From the NCBI GenBank assembly GCA_030374765.1, contig JARGXX010000075.1, positions 1,116,001-1,180,000 on the forward strand: 64,000 bases of DNA, read 5' to 3'. Under the pieces are notes generated by a model that searched no databases, was not told the DNA's origin, and was given only the letters and a program-made list of their open reading frames with translations. A program made the translations under genes and the position numbers. Shown one piece after another: positions 31,077-43,557 of the stretch. Each line of letters opens with the position of its first letter. Positions within the stretch are counted from its first letter, which is position 1. Source of the DNA: Agarophyton chilense. Taxonomy: Eukaryota; Rhodophyta; Florideophyceae; Gracilariales; Gracilariaceae.

Positions 31077-33860
31077 CTAGGTTTTCGAGTTCGAAGCTTC
31101 CGCAACAAGTGGTCGACCTGCATCCGGGGAAACTGACGGATTCCCATTGTTGGGTACGATGTTCGGGGTCTGCTGACCAGCGTTCGACGTTTCGATTACT
31201 GGACGCAGTAGGACCGTTGTCGACGGACCAAAATTAGCTTTCGCTCGAAGATAAGACCAACTCGGAACTCGAGCTTGATGGGCAGGCGATAGAAACTCGT
31301 ACTGAGTGACAGCAGATGGCATCTCCCTCAAGGTCACAGTGCAACGTGGCGCGATATGACCGAGTCGGTGGCAGAGATGAAAAATAGGGGCACTCAACGC
31401 ATTAAACGGCGGGCGAACATTCACGTCCGTTCGTGGGTGTGTTTGTGTGTCCCTCCATTCGGGACGGGATGGGTTATACGCATTGCGTTTGTCAAAAGAG
31501 CGAGATGAGCTGCGGGTAACTCTTGTGCCACCATAGAAGGCTGGATCCCCTTCATAGGTTTTAACAGAAGTAAATGGCAAGGCCATTGTGGCCATCGAAT
31601 AATTATCATTCCCAATGAAATAGACTTTATCGTGGTCCGTTCCATCGTGTCCTCTGTTTAAGAGTGAAATAAACGGTGAAGACACTTCGGCGTGAACTAT
31701 CTTGGACGGAAGACGTCCAGTTGGTTGTCGGGCACAGAGTGAATCTCGCTTAGCTTGGGCGTACTGAACTAGTTCCGAGTAGGAAATCCTCCGTTTTTCA
31801 TCATGGCGTCGCGCAACAAGCGCTCTTATGGATGGATCAAGTCCATCAACAAATATTGTACACCGCCCGGACGCGGAATACAAATTACCACATCGGTGAA
31901 ACGCCTTATTCAAACGACTTGAATAGACCATGTCGGTTTCACCAGGCTTCTGTTTCGTATCGCGGAGAGCGACGAATGCATCCTGAATCGCGGTACCAGT
32001 GGCGTATGACCTCAAAAGGTATTGAATGGCTTTGGGCCAACAGGTAATTACTCCTTCCAAGGCTCTTGACGATCCTCGAACTGAATTGTACTGATATTCA
32101 GCCATTTCTTTAACGAAATACGGTAGGCCAATGTAAGCTTGCGCCTCGTTCATTTGGAGGATGTCAGCTTCCTGAACGAATCTTGCAAGAAAGTCAAGTA
32201 TTAGAATAAAATCTTCACCACTGAATTCCTGCGAACGCAGTGTAAGACCCATTCTTTTGATACAGTCCTTGACCTTTCCAGTGCTATGGAGTGCGCGACT
32301 CGACGAGGAATCGTCCAGCCGATAGTAACGGTACGAAAGTAGCTTCCGGTATACCGGATTCGTCCGCTTCAGATCCTTCAATCTAAGGTGACGGCGACCC
32401 TTCTCGCGGGAGCGAATAACTCCTTGGCTAGTGCGAGTAGACTTGGAACGTGTTATCCGAAAATTTCGGTTGTGATTATCTTCTTCAGAGAAGTCATTGG
32501 ATGATTCCGCAGAATGATGGTTAGAATCTGAACTAGATGAACCGGAACTGTAATGCACCTCCTTTTGGAATGACGACGACTTCGTTTCTTTTCGAATCCA
32601 ATCGAACTGTTGGCTGTTGACCTTGTGCTGTCACTGAAAATCAAAAGTGCAGCGGAGCATGGGCTGTTTTGGAAGGTGCCTCTGGAAAAGCGCATATGCG
32701 TGTCAGTCGGATCTCAACGTGAACTCGGGCTGTGATTGGCTACTGCAAATGTGCACATGCAATGTGGTGTGTACAAGTGGTATGGCACTATTGGGTTTGT
32801 CTGTGGGACACGTGCGTACGTGGTCTACTTGTACCACTGTGCACGCTGTTCAACATGTCCAGCTGGTGTACTATGAACACATCTCACAAGGTGTAACGAA
32901 TGTACTTGGAGAAGAGACGTGACATGTGTATTACAGGAGACTTGGTGTACTGTGCTGGAACGTGAGTGTGTATGGAGGCGGATTGCAAGTGGTGTATGCT
33001 GGCATATTGAATTTGTGCACACGTCAGTGTAATTATGGGCTGTGCACTGTCATATTGCCTTGTTGGGCGCTGCAATGAACATTGACTAGGGTTAGTGTCA
33101 TGCTTGAATATGATTGGTAGTATTGAGTGTCCCTGCTTTGTAGTGTAGGGTTTACTTTGGGTTGGAGCCTAGACAGCTGACGTTTTGAAGTAGTATATAA
33201 GTGAAAGTTTGAGCGCCTCCAAGTAAATCCAAGCCAGAGCTGGGGAACTTCCTTTTCAATCCCTCATCCTTTCCTTCAGCATTTCCCTATCCAACACGAA
33301 TGAACTGACTCGGCAATTTCATCCGCCTTGGCGGCATCTTTTTCATCCAATCGGATTGTCGCTTCAAGCGTGTCTAAAGGACCTCGGAGTCGTTGTGTGT
33401 TAGCGCGTACGTCTTCAACGTGGTCTGCGTATTCCTTTTTAAAAGTTCCTGGAACACTCAGACATTCCAAAATGGAGTTAACATCTCTTCGAAGGACCCG
33501 AAATTCTCCTGATACATCCCGAATATGGGCATCACCCACAATACGACAGAGTTCGGTAACCTCTTGTAACAGAGAAATGTGAGCGATATTTGCAATGTGC
33601 AAACGCGAGTCCACGTTTTGGTTCTCAGCCGACTCAATGATTTGGATTACCGCTGACTGTCTTTCAACCATTGGTTGTGGTACCGCAAGGGCGACCAATT
33701 GAGGTTCATAGGCAGCTGAGGGCGCTCCACGAGCTTCAATATCAGTTTGATCAGCAATTAATTCCTCCGGGGCGGACTTCCGCGAGCGCAGTTCAGCACG
33801 TGCTGTACTCCCTGCCCCTGGTGCGGAGCCCTTTCTTGACGTGGGGGCAGGCTGTGACAT
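31077..33860 (-). pseudogene. Ty3-C gag
   Basis: ATG at 33860 (MSQPAPTSRKGSAPGAGS) starts a capsid-type protein. The N-terminal 190 residues end in a coiled-coil-like stretch (VEDVRANTQRLRGPLDTLEA). A solo LTR (32608-33296) then interrupts it. Beyond a frameshift the second part (32558-31077, 493 codons) has the capsid helices (YLLRSYATGTAIQDAFVALR, IFVDGLDPSIRALVARRHDE) and a zinc-knuckle remnant LCHRLGHIAPRC in which the first Cys is gone. Gag forms the particle that packages element RNA. Confidence 0.8.
32608..33296 (+). repeat. Copia-type solo LTR, copy 5
   Basis: A 689-bp LTR with perfect TGTTGG/CCAACA ends, flanked by CGAAC (32603-32607) and CGAAT (33297-33301), a 5-bp duplication with one change. 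It lies inside Ty3-C gag, opposite to gag orientation. Its start (TGTTGGCTGTTGACC) marks a subfamily shared with copy 3a. Confidence 0.92.
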
Positions 33861-34021
33861 ACTGTAAACAGTGAACCCACCACTTCGAAATACCAATTTA
33901 ACCAAATCGAAAGTCTCGAAGAGTAAATGCAAAGTAGCAATGAATATCCGTAGCAAACGGGATCGGATTTTCAAATCTTCAATACCTGTCAGGTTCTTCC
34001 TTTCTAAGTCTGGAGAAAAGA

Positions 34022-34673
34022 TGTAAAGCAACCCCAAATGGGGAAATACCCTTCGGGTGTTCGAGTCCCGCTCTCGCGAAGAGGGGTAACTCAGCGAATG
34101 AGCCTTCATGCCACAGATGTGTGGGTGTAAATCCACAAAGGTTCAGGCAATACCTACGAAGGTGGTGAACCCAGGTAAAGGAAAAGAATCAAAGGGGGAT
34201 CATATGAAAAGGGTATTCACACTGGATAAGCGAAATAAAGACTTGTAAAAACAACCCTATACAGGGGCGTTGTACTGTCCTAAACACAAGAAAACTAACA
34301 AAAGAAAGAAACACACCAATAACAACGGTACAGTGACGCCTGAGCTTCCTGAGGGGATTGATTAGCCAAACAGGTGGCGGTTCCTCCAGTTAAGAGACGG
34401 AGACTCGCATAGGCGACATAATCTAGAGCCTAGCACTGGGTTCCCCCTTACTTGGTGGGAGTGATGGCGGTGAAGCCATCACTTAAGTCTAAACTAGATA
34501 GTGAACTACACGCGTAGACTGTATTAGTGCAAACCGACCCTGGTCCATACACGTCTCATATGTGTAAACCCAGCCTTGCATGTCAATCCGTCCACTACGG
34601 TAATACTGTAAATACCTGAATAACATACCTTTTTAGCTGTCTAAAATACTAAAAACTAATATTACTCATAACA
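34022..34673 (-). repeat. 5' LTR of Ty3-C, truncated
   Basis: A direct repeat of 22203-22939, beginning TGTAAAGCAACCCC and ending ATTACTCATAACA. The last 80 bp of the other LTR (its U3 start) are missing and unrelated sequence follows, so the outer end of the element was lost. The 5' leader between this LTR and gag (33861-34021) shows no recognisable tRNA-complementary primer site. Confidence 0.82.
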
Positions 34674-35623
34674 TAGCATGAATCAGAAATAGCAGAGACC
34701 TAGGATAAGCGGCTCAAACCCGAATTACTCACCCGAAAGTCATGTGAACCACTTTTAGGTCAGGAACCCACTTTTTGGTGCAATGATGGGAGGTAAAGAA
34801 ACCACCAAGATGGTAAGATCTTTTTCGAAAGAGGATAGATTAGCGAACGGAGCCTCTCCAGCGTAACAGGACTAATTCAGAGTACAAAATATGAAGCTGA
34901 ACTATTTGAAGAACAAGAATAGGGAAAGGGACGGCAGAAACCTCGAAACGCGTGAATGATATCTTCTGGTGAGGTCATGAATCCACCATGATGGTAAGGG
35001 CAACTAAAAGGTGTCAGAGGGCAGATGCAACGAAAGCAACAAAACAATCACGAACGAAAAAGAGAAAAGAATGTCACGAGATTGGTATAGAATAAAGGGG
35101 AGATAGGAAAGGAGAAAGAAAAAAGGAAGAAACCCAACAATAAGTTGACAATCTTGTAACGCAATGACGGGTTAAGTCAGCGTACGGGCCTCGACCGGTG
35201 GTAGCATGGTAGAGCGGGTCCTAAGGTTCGAATCCTAGACGGCGGCACTCCCAGAGTACGTGGGGCAATGGGCTGGAGTTAACTGCGTAGTCCTACAGGT
35301 TGAAGCTACGGAAAAGATGGATTGAAGACCAAAGGGTGGAACTAATATACCAAACGGGGTTATTTAGTATCCTAACGGTGCCTCCCGTACTCTTAGGCAG
35401 AAGCGTCACTCAAGCCAAGTAAATAGTACAGGCGAGGCGCTGAGATCTCCCTGGCACTGTAGTGTTAATGTATTACGCTAAATAAAGAATAATAATAATC
35501 TACATGAGTCCACCTGAGGTCGACCCGTACACTTGTCACTTGCAAGATCCTTCAGGGTCCGGTGGCTTACCGGGTTCAACCAGTATTATCGCTCCTTCAC
35601 AAATCTTCAGACAATATGAATAA
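34674..35623. other. No gene recognised; tRNA-like fragment inside
   Basis: Non-coding, purine-rich sequence outside the Ty3-C 5' LTR. At about 35188-35247 a tRNA-like stretch is seen: TAGCATGGTAGAGC resembles a D arm (A box) and GGTTCGAATCC is a canonical T-loop B box, followed by an acceptor-like GGCGGCAC. No anticodon arm fits between them and no 5' acceptor strand pairs, so it is a tRNA relic or the head of a tRNA-derived SINE. Confidence 0.3.
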
Positions 35624-35851
35624 CCAGGAGACGACAATGTCTACGCTAAGCGTGAGAAGCGTCGCCGCCGTCCTCCATCTCGTAAAATCTCCCTGATACG
35701 ACGCGCTTATTACAAAAACACCAACTTATGGTGTCTTGTATGCGATATGAAGTTTCCCGAAGCCCAAGATCTTCGAGTTAATTATAAAAGTCGTCGTTAT
35801 CGTGCCTGCATCAGAAAAAAGAACGATATATTTTTTGAAAAACGTTTTTGA
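35624..35851 (+). other. Small Cys/Arg-rich open frame without ATG
   Basis: A 75-codon open frame bounded by a TAA and a TGA. It is strongly basic at the start (AKREKRRRRPPSRK) and has a CLVCDMKFPEAQDL block that resembles half of a C2H2 zinc finger. An AATAAA stands 6 bp after the stop (35857). It lacks a start codon in frame, so it may be the last exon of a gene or a relic. I do not recognise it. Confidence 0.25.
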
Positions 35852-37949
35852 TATATAAATAAAGTCTCGAAATCGTGGTATAGGCCTTTTTACATTCCAT
35901 TTATCACTTCACATCTTTATAAATTCTCCTCTGCCCGCCACATATATATATACAAATTGGTCATTTTATCATTCGCACTTCTTACCCACTACACCTCTAT
36001 TTTCTTTCGTCTTCTTTCGTCTTTTTTTCTTTGCTTTATCCTGGGCTCGTACTCCCGAGTTCATATTTAGTACTTGTGTCTTCTTCAGTTGTAGCTCCCC
36101 GCGTTGTGTCGCTTAAGGAAATTTGAATGGACAGGAAGTTTAAAGTATTACTCCGCCGCTGTGGGTACGGGTACTATATTTTTTCGCTGAGTTGAGCGAG
36201 CACGTAGGATGGCTCAATCTTAGCCAATAGCTCTTGGACAGAGTCCCTTGGCAAAGGTTATTGCTGCGCAAACTGATAGTCTTCAGAGGGATGAGCCGTG
36301 GCGCACGCGATGATCGCACAAACGTTCCCGGGATGTGAAGCGATGATTGGAAAAGAAACCGTGCGGAGTAATTCCTCGTGGTTTTGCCGCCAACGGGCGC
36401 GCGCTTGCGCTGGCTTCAAGTAATGTGGTGACCAACTGAAGTGGCATCGAAGAATCCGTGCGGAGGATCCGTGGCAGAAAAGTCCGGGTTTTTAATCGTC
36501 CATACCTATACGGTTATAAGCATGTAAATACGGTATCGCAATTTTGATCAGTTTTGAGACTCAAGTTAGACTCTTGAATATTTTAGGGATTTTGGAGGTA
36601 AACCTTCTAAGTCGAATGAATGAAGTGAGATAATTCCTAAAAGAGAGATTTTTTTAAGTTGGGCTTGGTCGTATTTGAATTTACCGTGTGTACAAGCGTA
36701 GTCAATGGATGGCTTTTGGAAGATTGGGCGATCTTTTTTCGGCAGGTATGGCTAGGAAAGGGCGTAAAGTGAAGAAAGCCTGAAAACCAGGTGGTAAAAC
36801 CGATCGAGATAGTAATTGGTTTGCGCAGACGACATAGACACATAGACATATTATTAGACGTACTTATTGTTGCTGTCATGGGTGTCAGCTGCGCTCGGGT
36901 GCTTAAGCGCAACGTATCTCATGCTTATTGTAACATACCCTATTCTAACTATTAAAAACGATTCTTAATGCTGGCTTAGTTGTCTCTTTACGTGTATCTG
37001 AGCGACTATCTCGACTTTTAGATTGCCATGGGGCATTCTTCTTCATTCAGCCGCCCACTTGTCCGGCTTCTGTATTTCCGTATTTTTTTGCGGCAAAGCC
37101 ACGTGATATTGTACCGGTCAATAGTCGTGTCCACACCTTATTATTCAGTATGCAGGCTTCTCTATTCTACGTGGTTTCGTCACTATACTACATTGTTTAC
37201 GAAAAGATTACGATCGAGTAATGATGACGGGAATTTGCGAGGAGTTTCTTTGGAGCTTGTGAGAAATGCGATTTCTCTTGGGAAAGTTCAAAACTACCCA
37301 ACGAGTGAAAGAAAATCACTTGTGGTGCAATTAAATTCCCGGACAGGATGTATCTAAATAAATAGACGAATGAAAGAGTTTCTAAGAACGGTAAAACGTC
37401 ACATAAATGACTGGGGGTTGACTTAGTGGTATGAAACAATATAAGAACGATGTGTTTATTGAACAAAAATGGTTTATGAGAGCCAATTCAAGAAAAGATT
37501 TAGACGATAGCAAGCTGACACATAATTAATAAACAAAATTCTTTCAATGTAGGCCCAAAGCATATACATTTGTTACTGTTTAGAACCACTGTTTCTGCAG
37601 CAGTGCATAAACCTAAGCAAGACTTCAAAACAAACGCACACTGGTGTAAGACGTACAAAAAACAGTATCTATTGTGAATGTATACTAAAGGTCATTCATC
37701 TTCGTACTGAAGACATTCTAAAAATTCTTTGAAGGTTTTAACTAATGGAAAAAGGTCAAAAACTAGTTAACATAGCAGTGGCTCAAGTATTTGCACTTCA
37801 TGAAGCCAATCTATATCTAAAAATCAAACTAACTCAGACACATAACTCTTAAACAGGCACACACCAATGTTTGAAGCGATACAGTGCAAAGGTGATGAAA
37901 AAAAGAAGTGGAAAACCGAAAAGGCTCACATACTATGATACATGCCATA
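35852..37949. other. No gene recognised
   Basis: AT-rich DNA. Open frames at 36637-36912 and 37028-37466 are composed of low-complexity or compositionally biased residues and overlap on opposite strands. I see no repeat shared with the rest of the window. Confidence 0.45.
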
Positions 37950-38890
37950 TATAAAGCGAGTGCTTTCTAAGAAATATTGCTTAGCTAAAGTTCTAAAAGA
38001 CGATCTCAATCTGGACGTTTCTATTTCTAATGTGACAAGGGCTATTCATCGTTTAAATACATTCGAGTACAAAAACAAAAAAAGGCATAGTTGATAACAA
38101 AACACCATATAATTGACCGTCTTGAATGGGCTGTGAAATACAATCGAATTTATTCTTACAAATGGAATATGGCTGTATGAAGTGACAAAAAAAACGGTAA
38201 CGGCCAGAACGGGTGCAGTTATTAATGGCGTTAATTACGTCATGATGAGCAAGCGTGCTCTAAGAGAAATAATAGAAGATTTCCAGTAATGGTTTGGGTA
38301 TAATATTTTCGTTTCGCTAAAACACTTTTTTTTTATTGATTGTTATAATAATTCGGAACAATATCTAGAAAAGCTGGAGTCAATTTTTTTCTACCCTTGA
38401 TGGACGAAGATCATGAAGAAGTAGTCATATTTCAGCAAGAACATGCCCTCATTCGTGTCTTTAATTACTTTAGAGCTTAGTTTTATGAAGAAAATATTGA
38501 GCTTGTTCAATGGTCTGCACACTCACCGGATATAAATTCTTTGGAGTATTATTGGGATATTTTTGTTTACAAGGTGTGTGATAATAATCACAAGTTCGGT
38601 TCAAATACTTTCTAGAAGCATGCCATATCATTGTATGGCTGCAATAAGAGCTATTGGGAAGAAAAAAAGTATCAAAACTCTTTTTCTGTTCTGCTGTGCG
38701 ATAAAAAAATATTATGCTTTTACTCTTGACGCGGACATCAGTTGCTAATCTGTACCTGCTATTTATTAGGTGCGCTTTTACGTAAGAAAAAGCTCATAAA
38801 ACCCAATTTAGCTCTGTTTCCGACATTTTTCCGTGTTCAAGAGTTACCAATTTACTTTGTTCTTCCTACAAATCAGGTTTGTGGTGTGTT
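37950..38890 (+). pseudogene. Tc1/mariner-like transposase remnant
   Basis: Across several frames the + strand shows a helix-turn-helix block (KVLKDDLNLDVSISNVTRAI followed by HRLNTFEYK). Next is the entry to the catalytic domain (RLEWAVKYNRIYSYKW), then FQQEHALIRV, the second catalytic position where Tc1 proteins have QQD. Last is VQWSAHSPDINSLEYYWD, the Tc1/mariner SPDLNPIE-type signature. The right end near 38880-38925 (GTGTTCTTATACTTTTGCACACAATTG) is like a Tc1 inverted repeat; I did not find its left partner. Many stops make it dead. Confidence 0.7.
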
Positions 38891-39690
38891 CTTATACTTT
38901 TGCACACAATTGTAGATGTAACAACCAAGCGGAGACGAAAATATGACTGCACAAGATAAGAACCGGCCACAAGACAGACATCAGATACAAGACATTGCGG
39001 AAATGGAGCCTATAAAGGAGAATTTAGAACCATAAGATGGCTTAAGACTTTTATATGTGCTGCAGGCTTGCCAAGAAAAAAAAAGTAGGCCTTGACGTTT
39101 TGAAGATTTCTTGCGCGGGCAGTAACAATTGTAAAATAGAGAAAAGTCCGCGAACGAAGGTCCGTGGAAATTTTGCCAACTGATGATATTTTGACCTAAA
39201 ACACGTGGCCCAATATGAGGAATAATTAATTTTTGCTTCCTACGCTAACACTATCTCTACTGTTCACACCTTTCAAGAAACGTCAGTATTGTATTACAGA
39301 AAATAGCAACAAATTGGGGCCGTAAATAACCTAAGTGATGCCTGAAGAGTCGTTTCGACTGTTTTGGCTACTAAAGATTACGATTTCTACAATAAGAATC
39401 ACTAACACACTTCAGCGTTGTATTCTAAATTTAAAGCATACAAATAGCACTGAAGCAATCAAAAAAGGTCATGTTTTTTTTTGAAATTGAAGAAAAAAGC
39501 AGTATAATAATACGTTACCTACTACATGAATTGTTTTTTTGAGATTGCCAAGTTTTATTGTCAAACGTAGACAATTCCTCCCCAGATAAACAGTTGCAGC
39601 TGATTGTACGAATGAAAATTGAATGCAATACTATCAAACGATAGAGCGAATGTTTTTTCTCTTGGAGTACATGCAGGTTCTATGCAAGAA
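38891..39690. other. No gene recognised; flank of the copia element
   Basis: AT-rich sequence. The last 60 bp continue in one frame across the copia insertion into 45186-45337, giving a 70-codon open frame (see findings). Nothing else is supported. Confidence 0.4.
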
Positions 39691-40041
39691 TGTCGATGAA
39701 CACGAAGAGAGTACAATCGTATGTGCGCTATTGAGCTCCGTCTCGGGACGAAGGTGCGTTCACAGGAACAGCGGTAGCAATTTGTTAGACAACAAACACA
39801 GTACAATTGTTTACAACTTCGATGGCTCCTCCTTCTGTGGTCCAACAGGGCGTCGTATCCTGTTAAGTAAGGTACCAACGGTCAGGAAGTAGCTCTAAAA
39901 CAACAACAGTTTGACGTAATCGTCTGTTGTTCATTTAAAAATACGTATAACAATAACGAAACATAAAATAGAGTACAGAGTAATACATAAATCATCAACG
40001 CGCATTGTCAGTCACAGTTGCTGACACTGCTCGAACGGACA
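39691..40041 (-). repeat. 3' LTR of copia-F
   Basis: 351 bp, on - starting TGTCCGTTCGAG and ending CATCGACA (TGTC/GACA ends). The last 47 bases of the pol reading frame and its stop (39995) lie inside it. Confidence 0.93.
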
Positions 40042-43000
40042 CTCGGGCATCTTCAACGTCAAACTTTGGTGAGGACTCCTTCACTTGCACTCCATCTGTG
40101 CGGATCACCCATTGTAAGACTTCAAGATCAATCGTTCCGTTATCCATAATAGCTTCAAGCGCAGTACATCTTCCGAGTTTCGTGAAACCATCAGCTGGGT
40201 TGTCTTTGCTTCTTATCCATCCAATGTTGCTGATTTCACATGCACAGTAGGCTTCACGGACTGACTCAATATCGATCATAAGTCGTCTCTCTGTAGTTGT
40301 AGAGTTTCGAGTAATTACCTTAAAGAGACTGTCGGAGTCTGTGTACATGCTAAGAGGCAATGCGTGTCCCAGGATTCGTTCTAAATCATGACGAAGTGCA
40401 TAAGAAAAATCAAATGAGTCCGCGAAAGCATACACCTCTGCACCTAGCACTGATCTCACCACTCGCTTGGACTTTTAGCTCGAATAGTGGAGGATGCTAC
40501 ATCGTCCAAAGCTGTCGCACAAGAGTACTAGATATCCCAATTGCGAGCGGCATCCATCAGCATTAGCAAAAGAGGCATCAGAAAAACCCTTCAACGAGAG
40601 AGACTTGTCGTCCAAAGACTGTTGACGAATGCCCCGACGTGCGTTCTGCTGCACGTATTTGATGACTCCATTAATCGACTTCACTGTATCACTTGACCAT
40701 GTTTTCTCCGTGACTTGAGAAAGAAGATTCACTTCTGCCGCGACATCGGGACGTGTATGGGACAGCCAGGCGAGCTCTTGCCTTCGGCAGCGAAAATCAT
40801 GGAATGTAAAATCTTTAGGAAGCACCTTGAGGCCTGAACAGTAGCGCTCCTGGTGTATAAGATAACCATTTGCCGTGCGTTCAACCTGCAGACCAGCAAA
40901 GAGAAAAGAATCGTATTCTCCGGGTTTTGCGTCAAAGCGTTGCTCGGTGGACTTCGTCTCAGAATGAAACTGTTCGTGGCCAGCGGTAATGGTGTCGTCC
41001 ACATGGGTACCCATCAGCCCAATGAGTTTTCCATGAATCGTACGAAAGAAAAACGCAAGATCGTTTGCAATAGGCCGCATCAGAAGATCGTCACGGAGAT
41101 GTCGCGCAAATGTAGCATGCCAATAATCCCCGCTATCAGAAAGGCCGTAGAGCGGCTTGAGAAGCTTCAGTAATTGGTTGTTGGAGAGGCGGAACTCCTT
41201 AGCAGGTCTCACGTAGGCGTCGCGCATAAGTTGCCCAGAAGATTGTAGATACGCCTGAGATATGTCTTGAGACCATAATCGAAACCCAAAGATTGCGGCG
41301 AGGGCTGTGAGCATCCGAATAGAACTGTGCTTCACTGTGGTGCTCTGATGGACCAAAATAGCTTTCTCCGCGTCGGTATGTCCTTGAACTACAAAACGTG
41401 CTTTGTATACCTCTTCATCAGTACCCTTGTTCTTAATGGATAGAACAAAACGCCCTCCCATTATGTTTGCTCCAGGTGGAAGGTCTTCCTTACAGACGAT
41501 TTCAAAAACACCACGTTGAGCCAGACCAGCGAGCTCCTTGGCCTTTGCAGCATCAAACTGAGGTAAAGAAGAACGACGGTCACCCGGGGAGAGGACATCG
41601 GTGATGTAAACGCGATGTGGCGACGACGGGTCAGAGCGGAAAGCATCGAGTGCAACCTTAAGGCGTTCCAATTCGCGATCGGCGGCGGTATCGGGGGAGG
41701 GCAGGACTTGAGATATGTTGAAGTGTTTGATTGTGCCTTCGTAGTCAACATAAATTTCCTTTTCATGAATGCGTTTCACTGTAAAAGGGCCTTCCCAAGA
41801 ACCACGGTCGAGAGCATCTCGTTTCCGAAAGATATAAACTTCGTCCCCAGGGCGAATGTGAAAATGTGTTGCAGGTGGTAGGCGAGACTGAAGTGCTTCG
41901 GTGATTCGGAGACGTGCGGTGATTGAGGCCATTTCGTTACGGGCAGTCTGAAGAGCGGCCATACGTTCTTTCTGTTGAGGAAGTGTGGCATTGAGTACAG
42001 GGAAAGAAGGTAACGCACCATATACGAGTAGAGTTGGAACATACCCTTCGGGTCCCATTGTGTCATTCATTCCTTTCACTGCCAGACGTAGTGCAATTTC
42101 AGGGTCAACGGAAGGGTGGTCGGTTCGGATAACTTTGAAGATGCGTCGTAAAGGCGCATGGTGTCGTTCCCCTATGCTAATAGAATTATGACTCTCGATC
42201 CCCGATATCTGTACGTTGATACCGTGTAGTGATGTGACATCGTGCCAAAACTTGGACGTGAAAACTTTGGCAGCGTCAGTGCGAATACGATTCGGGTAGC
42301 CAACATAGACAGAAGCCCAGCCTTCGACGAATGCATCCCAGATATCCTTGGCAGATTCTCCTTTTAGAAGGATGGCGTTTTGGTAACGCGTATGGGTGTC
42401 CACAATATGTAGAACAGGATGTCCTTCTATCCACATCAGGTCAATGGCCACTTCATGATTGAAAATCAGCTGATCGGGAGGAATGGAAACTCCAAAACGG
42501 TAAGGTCGAGGGGATGACGTTTTGCAAGTTCAGCACTGTTCGGCAATCTCTTGGAGAACCTTCCATGTTTCGCGGTTGACTTCTTCTGGACGTGCTCTTC
42601 GTAGCAGGTTGTAGAGACGCTTTACATTCGGGTGGAAGAAATGAAGATGTAATTTCTTCAGTTCAGTGCGTGTATAAAGGATCCTACTTGTGTTCCATTC
42701 GATAAAGAGGTGACCGTGTTTACGAGTAATGGGTAATTTCCATCCCGTTCGACGATTGTCCAATAGATTGTCAACATTGTCGGCAACTAAAGATTCTCTG
42801 TCCATTATGTCCAAACCAATGAGTAGGGGAACGTCAGCAGAGACTACGTCCACTACGATAGGGAGAAAACCTCCGTCTGGAATGGGTATGCGGATGGCAA
42901 TCTTTCCGAGACTATTTCGAATATCATTGCCAAAGCGAAAGGAGTACCATGAGCGAGTCAACTTCATTCTCGTATTATGCTGCCGATGGTAAGCTTGTGC

Positions 43001-43096
43001 TTGACGTAAACCGATCACTGACTTCTGTGCTCCACTATCAAGGAATGCACCCTCAAAATGGTTGTTGGTGTATTTTGGTGACGACGTCAGACGCAT
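39995..43096 (-). pseudogene. Copia-F protease, integrase, RT and RNase H
   Basis: One frame on - with two stops (TGA at 42530-42532, TAA at about 40475). The protease has FLDSGAQKSVIG. The integrase zinc domain has HLHFFHP and a CxxC in which the first stop falls. The core shows Asp in VAIDLMWIEG, Asp in RIRTDAAKVF and Glu in GERHHAPLRR. Next is a basic C-terminal domain with GDEVYIFRKRDAL. RT shows FVVQGHTDAEK, LWSQDISQAYLQS, LLKPLYGLSDSGDYW and the catalytic THVDDTI box. RNase H has LKGFSDASFANADGCRSQLG, AEVYAFADSF and DNPADGFTK. All catalytic residues I can check are present; only the stops and the gag frameshift make it defective. Confidence 0.93.
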
Positions 43097-43557
43097 ATTG
43101 TAGACATGTATCAGACGGCGTTTAGGTAGTCGCTTGCGGTGGGAGCGTGTAGTATGTCGTCGAGAACTAACGAGGTGTGAGCAACGTGCGTCATGAATCT
43201 TGTCCGGGGGTTTCTTTTGCCTGATGTGCAGAACCTGGCGGCTAGATAGGCTCTGCTTTAAAAAGGCTCATCTTCGATGTCCACGGCGTGCACATCGTTG
43301 AGAACTGCGTTCGAAGTGGCGGCAAGTTGGGACTTGGTTGTCATTGCGTCGAAATTGGACAAGAAGTTCGTATCAAATGATTCTGCTTCTGGTCGTTCTG
43401 CCTCGTCATTAGAAATTTCCTCATGGTTTTAATCAAGTGCCTCCTGTAAATCGCGAGCAAATTCGACAAGTACTTCACTGACGTTGACGGACTTGTTCTT
43501 CGACTCGTAGTATGCTGCTTTATTCGGTGCGATACGTTCGAAATTGAGTTGTTCTTT

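Larger units (their letters stand above)
22203..34673 (-). mobile_element. Ty3/gypsy element Ty3-C
   Basis: A near-complete Ty3 element on the - strand: truncated 5' LTR (34022-34673), gag, protease, RT, RNase H, integrase, a long 3' pol tail, the antisense gene (on +), a polypurine tract and the 3' LTR (22203-23019). Two copia-type solo LTRs (about 1.4 kb) inflate it. It is clearly diverged from Ty3-A/B at protein level but shares their architecture. All genes carry stops or frameshifts. Confidence 0.88.
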
